59,889 nucleotides of DNA. Source: Hyphomicrobiales bacterium. Its GTDB lineage: Bacteria; Pseudomonadota; Alphaproteobacteria; Rhizobiales; Rhizobiaceae. The notes beneath the pieces were generated by a model, which worked only from the letters and a program-made list of their open reading frames with translations, was not told the origin of the DNA and made no database searches. The DNA is taken from contig UCKU01000037.1 in NCBI GenBank assembly GCA_900473185.1, forward strand, positions 1 to 59,889. The letters are read 5' to 3'. Shown one piece after another: positions 17,123 to 26,144 of the stretch. The translations under genes and the position numbers were made by a program. The stretch's first letter is position 1, and each line of letters begins with the position of its first letter.

Positions 17123-18664
17123 TCATTCCATGACGGCGCTATGGTCCACAGCCGGCGCGGCCTTCGGCTTGCGCAGCAGCAGGACCAGCGGCATGACGGC
17201 AAGCGACATCAGCATCAGCAATTTGAAGTCGTCCATATAGGCAATGATGGTCGACTGCAGCGTGATGACCTCGTTAAGCGCCGCGCGGCCGACCGCCGTC
17301 AGCGGGCTAAGGCCCTGCGCCGCCGTCGCATTGAAAGCATGGTTGAACGGCGTCACATAGGCCGCGATCGACTCATGGTTGCTCTGCGTGTTCTCGACGA
17401 TCAGCGCCGAGACGATGGAGATGCCGACAGAGGAGCCGATGTTTCGCGACAGGTTGTACAGGCCGGTTCCATCGCCGCGCATCTGAGCCGGCAGCGTCGC
17501 AAAGGCAATCGTCGTCAGCGGCACGAAGAGGAAGCCGAGGCCTGCACCCTGGACGAAGCCGACAGAGATGATCGTCCACTGCGAGACGTCGGGCGTCCAG
17601 CCGGTCATGTCGTACATCGCCCAGGCCGTCAGCCCGAGGCCCAGCAGCAGCAGCCAGCGCGTATCCACCTTGCCGATCAGCCGGCCGACGATGAACATGC
17701 AGAGCATCGTGCCAAGGCCGCGCGGTCCCATGACGATACCCGCGGTGATGACCGGATAGCCCATCAGCGTCTGCAGATACGGCGTCATCAACGCCAGCGA
17801 GGCGAGATAGGTGATGCCGATCACGAAGATGAACACCATGCTGACGGTGAAATTCTGGTCGAGGAACAGCCGCGGATTGACGAAGGATTTCTCCGCCGTC
17901 AGCGTATGCACCACCAGCAGATAGAAGGCAGCGGCGCAGACGATCGCTTCGACCATGATCTCACCTGAGGAGAACCAGTCGAGCTGCTCGCCGCGATCGA
18001 GGAAAAGCTGCAGCGAAGCGATGAACAGGCTCATCATCCCGAAGCCGAACCAGTCGAGCTTGGCGAGTGCATCCCTCTTCGTCTCCGAGACGAATATGAC
18101 GATGCCAGCAAAGGCGAGCGCGCCGATCGGAATGTTGATGTAAAAGACCCAGCGCCAACTGATATTGTCCGTCAGCCAGCCGCCGATGACAGGACCCAGA
18201 ACCGGCCCGACCATGACCGAGACGCCGAATAGGGCCATGGCCGAGCCGCGCTCCTCGACGGAATAGATGTCGAGGAGGATGCCCTGGGAAAGCGGAACCA
18301 GCGAGGCGCCGAATAGGCCCTGCAGCAGGCGAAAAGCAACGATCTGGGGCAGCGACTGCGCCAGACCGCAAAGCACGGAGGCGACGACGAAACCGACGAT
18401 CGCCGTCAGCAGCACGCGCTTGCGGCCGAACTTGGCAGCAAGAAAGCCCGACGGCGGTGTCATGATCGCGGCCGCGACGATGTAGGAGGTCAAAACCCAG
18501 TTGATCTGGTCGGCGGAAGCCGAAACGCTGCCCTGGATATAGGGCAGCGCCACATTGGCGATCGTCGTGTCCAACGCCTGCATGATAACGGCCAGGATGA
18601 CGCAGGCCGTGATCGCGCCGCGATTGGCAACCGGGGTTGCCGGTGATGCAGGAGTAGTGCTCAT
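17123..18664 (-). CDS. emrB: EmrB/QacA-family MFS drug:H+ antiporter (DHA2, 14 TM)
   Basis: 513 residues with 14 predicted hydrophobic segments. It carries the DHA2 antiporter motif C (GPVLGPVIGGWL), motif A (GFLAAKFGRKRVLL) and the N-terminal QALDTTIANVALPYIQ stretch in TM1. It pumps hydrophobic compounds together with the EmrA-type adaptor whose gene ends 5 bp upstream. The pair resembles RmrA/RmrB of Rhizobium etli, described as a multiresistance system induced by plant flavonoids (established for that species, not shown here). It is the last gene of the marR-emrA-emrB operon; a terminator lies inside the convergent glycosylase gene. Confidence 0.93.
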   Translation of the reverse strand: MSTTPASPATPVANRGAITACVILAVIMQALDTTIANVALPYIQGSVSASADQINWVLTSYIVAAAIMTPPSGFLAAKFGRKRVLLTAIVGFVVASVLCGLAQSLPQIVAFRLLQGLFGASLVPLSQGILLDIYSVEERGSAMALFGVSVMVGPVLGPVIGGWLTDNISWRWVFYINIPIGALAFAGIVIFVSETKRDALAKLDWFGFGMMSLFIASLQLFLDRGEQLDWFSSGEIMVEAIVCAAAFYLLVVHTLTAEKSFVNPRLFLDQNFTVSMVFIFVIGITYLASLALMTPYLQTLMGYPVITAGIVMGPRGLGTMLCMFIVGRLIGKVDTRWLLLLGLGLTAWAMYDMTGWTPDVSQWTIISVGFVQGAGLGFLFVPLTTIAFATLPAQMRGDGTGLYNLSRNIGSSVGISIVSALIVENTQSNHESIAAYVTPFNHAFNATAAQGLSPLTAVGRAALNEVITLQSTIIAYMDDFKLLMLMSLAVMPLVLLLRKPKAAPAVDHSAVME

Positions 18665-18669
18665 GGCCG

Positions 18670-19893
18670 TTACTCGTGGCTGTTGCCGTGGCCCAGAAGG
18701 TTGTTGACAAAATCAGGCAGGCCCCGCGCATGGCCGGTATCGACATCGACGACCGTGCTCATGCCGACGCGAAGCGGCGGCTTGCCCTGAGAGTCGTCAA
18801 TGCTGACGCGCATCGGAATGCGCTGTACGACCTTTACCCAGTTGCCGGTCGTATTCTGTGCCGGCAGCAGCGAGAAGGAAGAACCCGATGCCGGGCTGAT
18901 ACTCTCGACCTTGCCCTTCCACATGACGCCCGGATAGGTGTCGACGTAGATATCGACCGACTGGCCGGGCTTGACGTAGGTGAGTTCGGTTTCCTTCGGG
19001 CTTGCGGCGATCCACAGATGCGAGGTCGAAACCAGCGAGAAGGCCTGCTGCGAAGCCTGCAGGTAGGAGCCGACCTGAAGCGCGTTAACGTTGGTCACGG
19101 TGCCGTCAAACGGCGCCTTGACAACGCTGTGAGCGAGCTCGCGCTGAGCATTGTCGACCTGCGATTTGGCCTGCAGGTACAGCGGATTTTCCTCGACCGG
19201 CTGGTCAGCATTGCCGCCGAGCTGAGCCAGCGTCGTTGCGGCTTCCGCCTTGGCGACGGAAACCTTCTGCTGTGCGGCCTCGAGATTGTGCTTGGCTTCG
19301 TCATAGGCCGACTGCGTGGCGCTGCCGTTGTTGACGAGATTTTGCTGCCGGTCGAACTGATCCTGGTAATAGGGCAGATCGGCTTCAGCCTGAGTGATTT
19401 CGGCGAGCGACTGCTGGTAGCTGGCCTTGAGGTTCATGATCTGGTTGCGCTGCGCGCCGAGCTGCGCCTTGGCGCCATCGAGCGCGATCTTGAAGGAATC
19501 CGAGCGCAGGCTGAAGAGCACCTGCCCCGCCTTGACCTGCTCGTTCTCATGCACGTTGATCTGCTCGACGAGACCGGAAACGTCGGTCGTGATGCCCACC
19601 ATGTCCGCCTGGATATAGGCATTGTCGGTCGACATGATCTGACCGCCATTGACGTAATAATAGCCGCCAACGACGAGCGCCACCGGCAGCAGGGCAAAGA
19701 GAACGGGGCGGATGAAGCTGCGCCGGCGGCGGACCTTGTTGCCGCCAGGCGCAGCCACCGCGGCAGCCGCGGGCGCTGAATTGGATGAAGGCGCCTCAGC
19801 CACCGTTTCCGGTTGTTGGGGAATTTCTTTTTTTTCGACAGGGTTCTTGGCATTCGCGTCGGACACGACGCGCAGGGGGGATTGATCAGCCAT
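18670..19893 (-). CDS. emrA: EmrA-type membrane fusion protein (HlyD family)
   Basis: 407 residues from ATG 19893. A Pro/Ala-rich cytosolic N-terminus (about 1-50) with an RRRR stop-transfer run is followed by a TM helix (about 60-76), a lipoyl-like half (VSGLVEQINVHENEQVKAGQVLF), a long coiled-coil hairpin, the second lipoyl half (VKAPFDGTVTNV) and a beta-barrel domain. It couples the EmrB pump to the outer membrane. The start codon overlaps the last 8 bases of the upstream marR gene, so translation is probably coupled; a start 12 bases earlier is possible. Family length and order are normal. Confidence 0.93.
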   Translation of the reverse strand: MADQSPLRVVSDANAKNPVEKKEIPQQPETVAEAPSSNSAPAAAAVAAPGGNKVRRRRSFIRPVLFALLPVALVVGGYYYVNGGQIMSTDNAYIQADMVGITTDVSGLVEQINVHENEQVKAGQVLFSLRSDSFKIALDGAKAQLGAQRNQIMNLKASYQQSLAEITQAEADLPYYQDQFDRQQNLVNNGSATQSAYDEAKHNLEAAQQKVSVAKAEAATTLAQLGGNADQPVEENPLYLQAKSQVDNAQRELAHSVVKAPFDGTVTNVNALQVGSYLQASQQAFSLVSTSHLWIAASPKETELTYVKPGQSVDIYVDTYPGVMWKGKVESISPASGSSFSLLPAQNTTGNWVKVVQRIPMRVSIDDSQGKPPLRVGMSTVVDVDTGHARGLPDFVNNLLGHGNSHE

Positions 19894-20350
19894 GTTTCGT
19901 CTCATTCTCGGCGACCGGGGACCGGCACGCCTGCACCAGGTTCGTCTTCATCACGGATAGGATGTGGAAAAGCTGGTCGCGCTGTTCGGGTGTGATGCTT
20001 TCCAGCGCCTCGCCGCGGGTCACGTCACCGATCTTTCGCATTTCGGCGAGAATCGGATGGGCTGCTTCACGCATGTAGAGCAGCCAGATGCGCCTGTCGG
20101 TCGGGTGCTGGCGGCGCTCGATCAGGCCGCGCTCGGCGAGCTTGTCGAGGATACGGACCAGCGTGATCGGCTCGATTTCGAGGATTTCGGCAAGCCCGCT
20201 CTGATGGATGCCCTCATTATTGGCGAGATAGGCAAGCGTCTGCCACTGAGACCGCGTCAGCCCTAGGTCCTTTGCGCGCTGCTCGAACCGCTTGCGAAGC
20301 AGACGGGCAACGTCGTGCAGAAGAAAACCGAGTGTTGGATTGTTGGTCAT
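19886..20350 (-). CDS. MarR/EmrR-family repressor
   Basis: 154 residues from ATG 20350, preceded by AAGG; the upstream extension of the frame is not MarR-like. It contains the winged HTH (HQSGLAEILEIEPITLVRILDKLAERGLIERR, described here by its ends at about residues 52-83) and the wing DRR/I-W-L-L. It starts the marR-emrA-emrB operon and, like E. coli EmrR, should repress it until a drug or phenolic binds. A pseudopalindrome (20370-20383) lies 20 bp upstream of the start and is a likely operator. It may also influence the divergent RND operon across the 496-bp gap. Confidence 0.92.
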   Translation of the reverse strand: MTNNPTLGFLLHDVARLLRKRFEQRAKDLGLTRSQWQTLAYLANNEGIHQSGLAEILEIEPITLVRILDKLAERGLIERRQHPTDRRIWLLYMREAAHPILAEMRKIGDVTRGEALESITPEQRDQLFHILSVMKTNLVQACRSPVAENETKHG

Positions 20351-20369
20351 ATACCTTCGCCGGCTAGTA

Positions 20370-20383
20370 ATAAGCATCCTTAT
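20370..20383. promoter_or_regulatory. Candidate MarR/EmrR operator
   Basis: ATAAG-CATC-CTTAT, extending to TAATAAG/CTTATGA with one mismatch, 20 bp upstream of the marR ATG. Size and position suit autorepression by a MarR dimer. Confidence 0.45.
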
Positions 20384-20606
20384 GATATTGGTAGATATAT
20401 TGAGCATGCGCGGCGCACAAGGATGCAACCTCAAGATTCCGCGCCTGCGGCCAAAATGCCGCAGCCCGCACAAGGAGAGCCTTCGATCCGGTCTTTTGAA
20501 AGGTTCAAGCAGCGGCCGAAACTCGTCTCAACAATGTGATAAAGCGAGGCATCGGCGGAAATTCCGGGGGTTTGTGGAACTCCAAATCCATGCAATCAAT
20601 TGGCAT

Positions 20607-20636
20607 TTGCAATTTTTGGATTCTCCCGTTTATAGT
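20607..20636 (+). promoter_or_regulatory. Sigma70-like promoter of the second RND operon
   Basis: TTGCAA (20607-20612), an 18-bp spacer and TATAGT (20631-20636). Transcription would begin near 20643, leaving a leader of about 200 nt that opens with a 7-bp hairpin. Confidence 0.5.
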
Positions 20637-20846
20637 CTGTCTTCATAGAGTTAGGGAGAAGCAGGATTTTCTCCCTCCGGTTGATTTCGAGGTGCTGGCT
20701 TGCACCTGTCATCTTCCCGGCAGCCAAGCATGAGTAGAATTCGGACTTAGGACGAAGGCTCATGCTTTCGTTCCAGCAGACATGAACAGCTTATCTCAGG
20801 TATATGTTCAGGCGGCTGCGTTCGGCCGCCCGCAAGGGGGACCGGA

Positions 20847-22022
20847 ATGGCTTATTCGCTTCGACAGACATTGGCGCTCAGCTGCTTTGCGGCTTTCCTG
20901 CCGCTCATTGCTGAGGCCCAGCAGGCGCCTGCTCCCCCACCCGTCACCGTCGCCAAACCCGTCGTGCGCGATGTCGTCGACAGTGATGAGTTCATCGGCC
21001 GTTTCGAACCAGTCGATGAGGTCTCCGTCCGCTCGCGCGTCGGTGGTTACCTGCAGGAAATCGACTTCACCGACGGCGCTCTGGTGAAACAAGGGGACAG
21101 GCTCTTCGTCATCGATCAGAGGCCATTCGTAACCGCACTCAATCAGGCCAATGCTGCGCTCGAAGCGTCGAAATCGGCTCTCGTCTTTGCCGATGCGCAA
21201 TATAAACGCGCCCAGTCCCTTGCTTCGAGCGGCAGCCAGTCGGCCCAGACGCTGGACGATCGCCGCCGCGAATTCGATTCGGCTCAGGCCAACGTCCGCG
21301 GCGCGCAGGCTGCAGCCGATCGCGCCGCTCTCGACATGGAATATACCGAGATCACCGCGCCGCTTAGCGGCCGCATCGACCGCCGCCTGATCTCCGCCGG
21401 AAACCTCGTGCAGACCGACCAGACCGTGCTCACGACGATCGTTTCACTCGACCCGATCGATTTCTATTTCGACGTCGACGAGCGCCGACTGCTGAATTTC
21501 GCCGACACGGCACGCAAACTCGGCAAGGATCTCCAGCAAGGCGGCGGCGGGCTGGACGTCATGGTCACGATCTCGGATCCCAACGCCAAGCCATTCAAGG
21601 GAAAACTGGATTTCGCCGAGAACCGGATCGACAACGAGAGCGGCACCATTCGTCTGCGTGCCCGCTTCCCCAACCCCGATCTCGTCCTTCAGCCCGGCCT
21701 CTTCGGCCGCATTCAGGTCGAAGCCTCCAACACCTATCAGGCCATTCTCGTCCCCGACGAGGCAATCGGCTCCGACCAGAATGAGCGTGTCGTTTACGTC
21801 GTCGGCGCCGACGGCACGGTTTCGACCAAGCCCGTGAGGCCCGGCCCGCGGCTCTATGGCTACCGCGTCATTCGCGAAGGCCTCGATGGCACCGAGACGA
21901 TAATCGTCAATGGCCTGATACGCGCCCGGCCCGGCGCAAAGGTAACACCTCAGATGACCGAACTGCCGAAGGAGCGGACGGACGCTCCGCCGGAAACCGC
22001 CGGTGCGGAGAGCGGCCAATGA
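20847..22022 (+). CDS. RND efflux periplasmic adaptor (MexE/BepF-like)
   Basis: 391 residues; GGGGGA lies 6 bases before the ATG. A signal peptide (about 1-24, cleavage near AEA-QQ) is followed by lipoyl half 1 (VRSRVGGYLQEIDFTDG), a helical hairpin (about 95-160), lipoyl half 2 (ITAPLSGRIDRRL), a beta-barrel (LQPGLFGRIQVE) and a membrane-proximal domain ending IRARPGAKVTPQ. It has no lipobox. Its stop overlaps the start of the RND permease by 4 bp (ATGA). This subgroup (MexE, BepF) often handles phenicols, quinolones or aromatic compounds; the substrate here is inference. Confidence 0.93.
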   Translation: MAYSLRQTLALSCFAAFLPLIAEAQQAPAPPPVTVAKPVVRDVVDSDEFIGRFEPVDEVSVRSRVGGYLQEIDFTDGALVKQGDRLFVIDQRPFVTALNQANAALEASKSALVFADAQYKRAQSLASSGSQSAQTLDDRRREFDSAQANVRGAQAAADRAALDMEYTEITAPLSGRIDRRLISAGNLVQTDQTVLTTIVSLDPIDFYFDVDERRLLNFADTARKLGKDLQQGGGGLDVMVTISDPNAKPFKGKLDFAENRIDNESGTIRLRARFPNPDLVLQPGLFGRIQVEASNTYQAILVPDEAIGSDQNERVVYVVGADGTVSTKPVRPGPRLYGYRVIREGLDGTETIIVNGLIRARPGAKVTPQMTELPKERTDAPPETAGAESGQ

Positions 22023-25000
22023 GATTTGCTCACTTCTTCGTGGACCGGCCGATCTTTGCGGCCGTCATCTCGATCGTTCTCCTCGTTGTCGGCAGCATCG
22101 CCTATACGCAATTGCCGGTCTCCCAATATCCGGAGATCGCGCCGCCGACGATTGTCGTGCGCACCTCCTATCCGGGCGCCGACCCGCAGACGATCGCCGA
22201 TACCGTTTCGACCCCGCTCGAGCAGCAGATCAACGGCGTCGAAGACATGCTCTACATGTCTTCCTACTCCAGCGCCGATGGCGCCATGTCGCTGACGATC
22301 ACCTTCAAGCTCGGCACCGATCTCGACAAGGTCCAGGTTCTTGTCCAGAACCGCGTTTCCATCGCCCTGCCCCGTCTTCCCGAGGAAGTCCAGCGGCTGG
22401 GCGTGACCACCGACAAGAGCTCGCCTGACCTGATGATGGTGGTGCATCTCCTGTCGCCGTCGCATCGCTATGACCAGCTCTACGTCTCGAATTACGCCCG
22501 TAACCGCATACGCGACGTTCTCGTGCGCCTCGACGGCGTCGGCGACGTGCAGCTCTTCGGCGAACGCCAATATTCGATGCGAATCTGGCTGGATCCGGAA
22601 AAGCTCTCCGCCTACGGAATGACATCCGATGACGTCGTCGCCGCATTGAGAGACCAGAACGTCCAGGTATCGGGCGGCAAGATCGGCGCCCCGCCTGTTA
22701 CCGGCAAGAATGCGTTTGAATATACAGTGCGAACGGACGGGCGCTTCTCTGATGTGCGCCAGTTCCGCTATGTCATCGTGAAATCGACAGCCACCGGCCG
22801 GCTTGTGAGCCTGCAGGATGTCGCTCGCATCGAGCTCGGCGCACAGGATTACGTCACCAATAGCTATCTCAATAATGACCCCGCCGTCGCCCTCGGCATT
22901 TTCGCCCGACCGGGAACCAATGCACTGGATACCGCTCATCAGATCCAGGGCATCATGAAGGATCTTTCGCAGAACTTCCCGCAGGGCCTAGAGTACCGCA
23001 TCGTCTACGATACGACCGAATTCATCTCGGATTCGATCAACGAGGTCTACAGGACCATAGCCGAGGCAGCGATCCTCGTGGCGATCGTCGTCCTCGTCTT
23101 CCTGCAATCCTGGCGAACCGCCCTCATTCCGATCATCGCCATCCCCGTATCACTGATCGGCACCTTCGCCGTGCTGCTCACCTTCGGCTTCTCGCTCAAT
23201 ATGCTGACGCTGTTCGGACTCGTCCTTGCGATTGGTATTGTCGTCGACGATGCGATCGTGGTGGTTGAAAATGTCGAGCGAAACCTGGCGCGCGGCATGA
23301 CCCCGAAACAGGCGGCGCACGTCACGATGGACGAAGTCGGGACCGCCGTCGTCGCCATCTCGCTGGTGCTGATCGCAGTGTTCGTGCCGACGGCCTTCAT
23401 TCCGGGCATTTCCGGGCAGTTCTACAAACAGTTCGCGGTGACGATTTCAGTCACGACGGCGATTTCCGCATTGAATTCGCTGACGCTTTCGCCCGCACTT
23501 GCAGGCATATTGCTGAAAACCCACGATCACGAAGCCAAGCGCAAGAATATCTTCTCCCAGCTGGGAAGCGGGCTTGCGAACGGCTTCAACCGCGGGTTCG
23601 ATCGGATGAGTTCCGGCTATTCCTGGATCGTCCGACATCTCGTCAGTAGTTGGGTCGGATTGACAGCTTCGCTTATTGTCTTCGCCGGCCTGCTGGGCGC
23701 GACCTGGTACATGGGACAGAAGGTTCCCTCGGGCTTCATCCCCACCATGGACCAGGGTTACGCGATCATCGTGATCCAGCTTCCGGACGGCGCCTCGCTG
23801 GCGCGTACTGACGCCGTCGTCAAACAGGTGGGTGACATCGCCCGCACGGTGCCCGGTGTCGGCAATGCCGTGCAGTTTGCCGGCTTCAGCGGAGCGACTT
23901 TTACCAATGCCTCGAATGCCGGCGTCGTCTTCGTCCCGTTCAAATCCTTTGCTGAACGTGAGGAGGGCGGCGAGACCGCCAACAAGATCATCGGCGAGCT
24001 CTATGGCAAGCTGCAGAGCATCCAGGAGGCCTTCATTATTGCCATCCCACCGCCATCCGTGCGTGGCGTCGGCAATTCTGGCGGCTTCAAGATGCAGATC
24101 TCGGATCTTGAAAATGCGGATATGACACGCGTCCTTGGTCTGGCCCGCCAGATGATGGGTGCGGCTGCAACAACACCCGGCCTCACCGGCGTCTTCACGA
24201 CATTTTCAGATGCAAGCCCGCAATATTTCCTTGCGATCGATCGCGACAAGGCACGCTTCCTGAACGTGCCGATCCCCAACATCTTCAACGCGCTCTCCAT
24301 CAATCTCGGTGTTGCCTATGTGAACGACTTCAATGCATTCGGACGCGTCTATCAGGTTCGCGCCCAGGCCGACCGGCAATACCGCATGGACAGAGACGAT
24401 ATCCTGGCGCTGAAGGTTCGATCGGCAACCGGCGCGCTGGTTCCACTTGGCACTCTGATGGACATCCAGGATTCCAGCGGTCCGGCACTTGTCCAGCGCT
24501 ACAACATGTATGTCTCGGTTCCGCTTCAGGGCAATCCGACGCCCGGCACATCGACGGGCGATGCCATCAAGAAGATGGAAGGTCTGGCTGCGCAGATCCT
24601 GCCGCCGGGAACGACCTTCGAATGGACGGAGCTTGCCTATCAGGAAACTCACACCGGCAATACCGCCATCTACATCTTCGCCCTGTCGGTGATCTTCGTC
24701 TTCCTTGCGCTTGCGGCACAATATGAGAGCTGGGTCCTGCCTCTGGCGATCATCCTCATCGTTCCGCTCGCAGTGCTCGCCGCGTTGATCGGCGTGTGGC
24801 TCAGGGGAATGGACAACAACGTCCTCACCCAGATCGGTCTGATCGTCCTGATCGGCCTTGCGGCCAAGAACGCCATTCTGATCGTCGAGTTTGCACGACA
24901 GGCAGAAGAAGAAGGGAAAAGCGTGGTAGATGCCGCAATCGAGGCAAGCCATCTTCGCCTGCGCCCGATCCTGATGACGGCCTTCGCCTTCATCTTCGGC

Positions 25001-25198
25001 GTTCTACCGCTTGCCATCGCCACCGGCCCAGGTGCTGAAATGCGGCAGTCGCTCGGCACGGCTGTGTTCTCGGGCATGTTGGGTGTGACGATCTTCGGCC
25101 TCTTCCTCACGCCGGTCTTCTACGTCGTGCTGCGCCGCTGGCGGAAAAAGCCGGCAGAGGTGCCGGCTCAGGTCGATGCAGAGGAGAATGCTGCCTGA
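22019..25198 (+). CDS. RND multidrug efflux permease (MexF/BepG-like)
   Basis: 1059 residues with the full HAE1 layout: N-terminal RFAHFFVDRPIFA, two periplasmic loops, and TM4 proton relay D410-D411 in GIVVDDAIVVVENVERN. It is homologous to but clearly distinct from the pump at 6610. It is coupled to its adaptor by an ATGA overlap; no outer-membrane channel gene follows, so a shared TolC-like protein must be used. The gene ends 7 bp from the convergent metallophosphatase stop, with no obvious terminator between. Confidence 0.95.
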   Translation: MRFAHFFVDRPIFAAVISIVLLVVGSIAYTQLPVSQYPEIAPPTIVVRTSYPGADPQTIADTVSTPLEQQINGVEDMLYMSSYSSADGAMSLTITFKLGTDLDKVQVLVQNRVSIALPRLPEEVQRLGVTTDKSSPDLMMVVHLLSPSHRYDQLYVSNYARNRIRDVLVRLDGVGDVQLFGERQYSMRIWLDPEKLSAYGMTSDDVVAALRDQNVQVSGGKIGAPPVTGKNAFEYTVRTDGRFSDVRQFRYVIVKSTATGRLVSLQDVARIELGAQDYVTNSYLNNDPAVALGIFARPGTNALDTAHQIQGIMKDLSQNFPQGLEYRIVYDTTEFISDSINEVYRTIAEAAILVAIVVLVFLQSWRTALIPIIAIPVSLIGTFAVLLTFGFSLNMLTLFGLVLAIGIVVDDAIVVVENVERNLARGMTPKQAAHVTMDEVGTAVVAISLVLIAVFVPTAFIPGISGQFYKQFAVTISVTTAISALNSLTLSPALAGILLKTHDHEAKRKNIFSQLGSGLANGFNRGFDRMSSGYSWIVRHLVSSWVGLTASLIVFAGLLGATWYMGQKVPSGFIPTMDQGYAIIVIQLPDGASLARTDAVVKQVGDIARTVPGVGNAVQFAGFSGATFTNASNAGVVFVPFKSFAEREEGGETANKIIGELYGKLQSIQEAFIIAIPPPSVRGVGNSGGFKMQISDLENADMTRVLGLARQMMGAAATTPGLTGVFTTFSDASPQYFLAIDRDKARFLNVPIPNIFNALSINLGVAYVNDFNAFGRVYQVRAQADRQYRMDRDDILALKVRSATGALVPLGTLMDIQDSSGPALVQRYNMYVSVPLQGNPTPGTSTGDAIKKMEGLAAQILPPGTTFEWTELAYQETHTGNTAIYIFALSVIFVFLALAAQYESWVLPLAIILIVPLAVLAALIGVWLRGMDNNVLTQIGLIVLIGLAAKNAILIVEFARQAEEEGKSVVDAAIEASHLRLRPILMTAFAFIFGVLPLAIATGPGAEMRQSLGTAVFSGMLGVTIFGLFLTPVFYVVLRRWRKKPAEVPAQVDAEENAA

Positions 25199-25205
25199 AC
25201 TGGTC

Positions 25206-25988
25206 TCAGGTGGAGAAGAGGTAAACCTGGCCCTGCCAGAAGCGGGCGACGGAGAGCCTGCCGCTCCTGAAGGCGCGGGTATCAAGGTTCAGCCGCATCG
25301 GCTGCACGTCCGGCTGGTCGCTGGGTGTGTGACCATGCACGATGAGCTTCGGCAGTGGTAGCGGGCTTTCCAGGAAACGCTGGCGAATGAAAGCCAGGTC
25401 GTCATCGGCCTGCTCTTCGAGCGGCACACGCGGGTCGATACCCGCATGCACGAAGGCGACATTGGGCGTATCGAGCATGATCGGCAGGGAGCGTATGAAA
25501 TCGATATGGGTATGCGGCAGCGACTGGCGGATGAAGGCGTCGAGCTGCGCGCCGGAACGGAAAACGAGCGGCAGGTGATCGGGATCGAGACCATAAGATC
25601 GCAGAAGCTCGGCGGCACCCATGGTCATCCAGTCGTCATAGGATGCCCAGCCGTCGATATAGTCGAGCATGACGATCTCATGGTTGCCGGCAAGGCAGAT
25701 GCGCTCGAAACCCTCGGGCGCCGGGTCCATGATATGGCTGATGACATGCGCCGATTGCGGACCGCGGTCGATATAGTCGCCAAGCATAACGATGAGTTTG
25801 GTCCCTGGTATATGCTCTGCATCCCGGACAATCGCCTCTTCCGCTTTCTGCAGCAGGTCGAGACGACCATGCACGTCGCCGATGGCATAAGTGGGGATGT
25901 CAGCTATATCCATGCTCACGCGCGGGCGCGGCTGACGTCCAGCCTTCGAACCCTCGCGGCTTCGTGCAAGAGAATCACTCATCATCAT
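25206..25988 (-). CDS. Calcineurin-like metallophosphoesterase (PPP-type phosphatase)
   Basis: 260 residues with all PPP-family metal motifs: GDVHGR (37-42), GDYIDRGP (from residue 70), GNHE (101-104) and a C-terminal VHGHT. It resembles bacterial Ser/Thr protein phosphatases (PrpA/PrpB) and ApaH-type enzymes; a protein or dinucleotide substrate cannot be chosen from sequence. The first three codons are all ATG, so the exact start among them is uncertain, but CAGGAA lies just upstream. It is monocistronic and faces the RND permease gene. Confidence 0.9.
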   Translation of the reverse strand: MMMSDSLARSREGSKAGRQPRPRVSMDIADIPTYAIGDVHGRLDLLQKAEEAIVRDAEHIPGTKLIVMLGDYIDRGPQSAHVISHIMDPAPEGFERICLAGNHEIVMLDYIDGWASYDDWMTMGAAELLRSYGLDPDHLPLVFRSGAQLDAFIRQSLPHTHIDFIRSLPIMLDTPNVAFVHAGIDPRVPLEEQADDDLAFIRQRFLESPLPLPKLIVHGHTPSDQPDVQPMRLNLDTRAFRSGRLSVARFWQGQVYLFST

Positions 25989-26144
25989 TCCTGATCAGTT
26001 CGCCGTCCCTTAACCATAAGTAGAGCATACGGCAAGGCGATCAAGCTGGTAAGAAAATTCCGCCGGCCGGGCTTTTGTGGAAAAAGCGGCCTTACGCAAG
26101 CCGATGCAATCACGCACTTTTTTAGCACCAGGAAAGAGTGGCAG

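Larger units (their letters stand above)
20351..20846. other. 496-bp divergent regulatory region between marR and the second RND operon
   Basis: I see no convincing gene in this stretch. It holds the candidate MarR operator at 20370-20383, a sigma70-like promoter for the RND operon at 20607-20636 and a 7-bp hairpin (GGGAGAA/TTCTCCC, 20654-20675) just after the predicted transcription start. About 200 nt of untranslated leader then precede the RND adaptor start. No riboswitch class is recognisable. Confidence 0.5.

Noticed and set aside
20782..21087. Possible small plus-strand gene before the RND adaptor
   Set aside because: It overlaps the adaptor gene in another frame, has a low-complexity Arg/Ser/Pro translation and no ribosome site.
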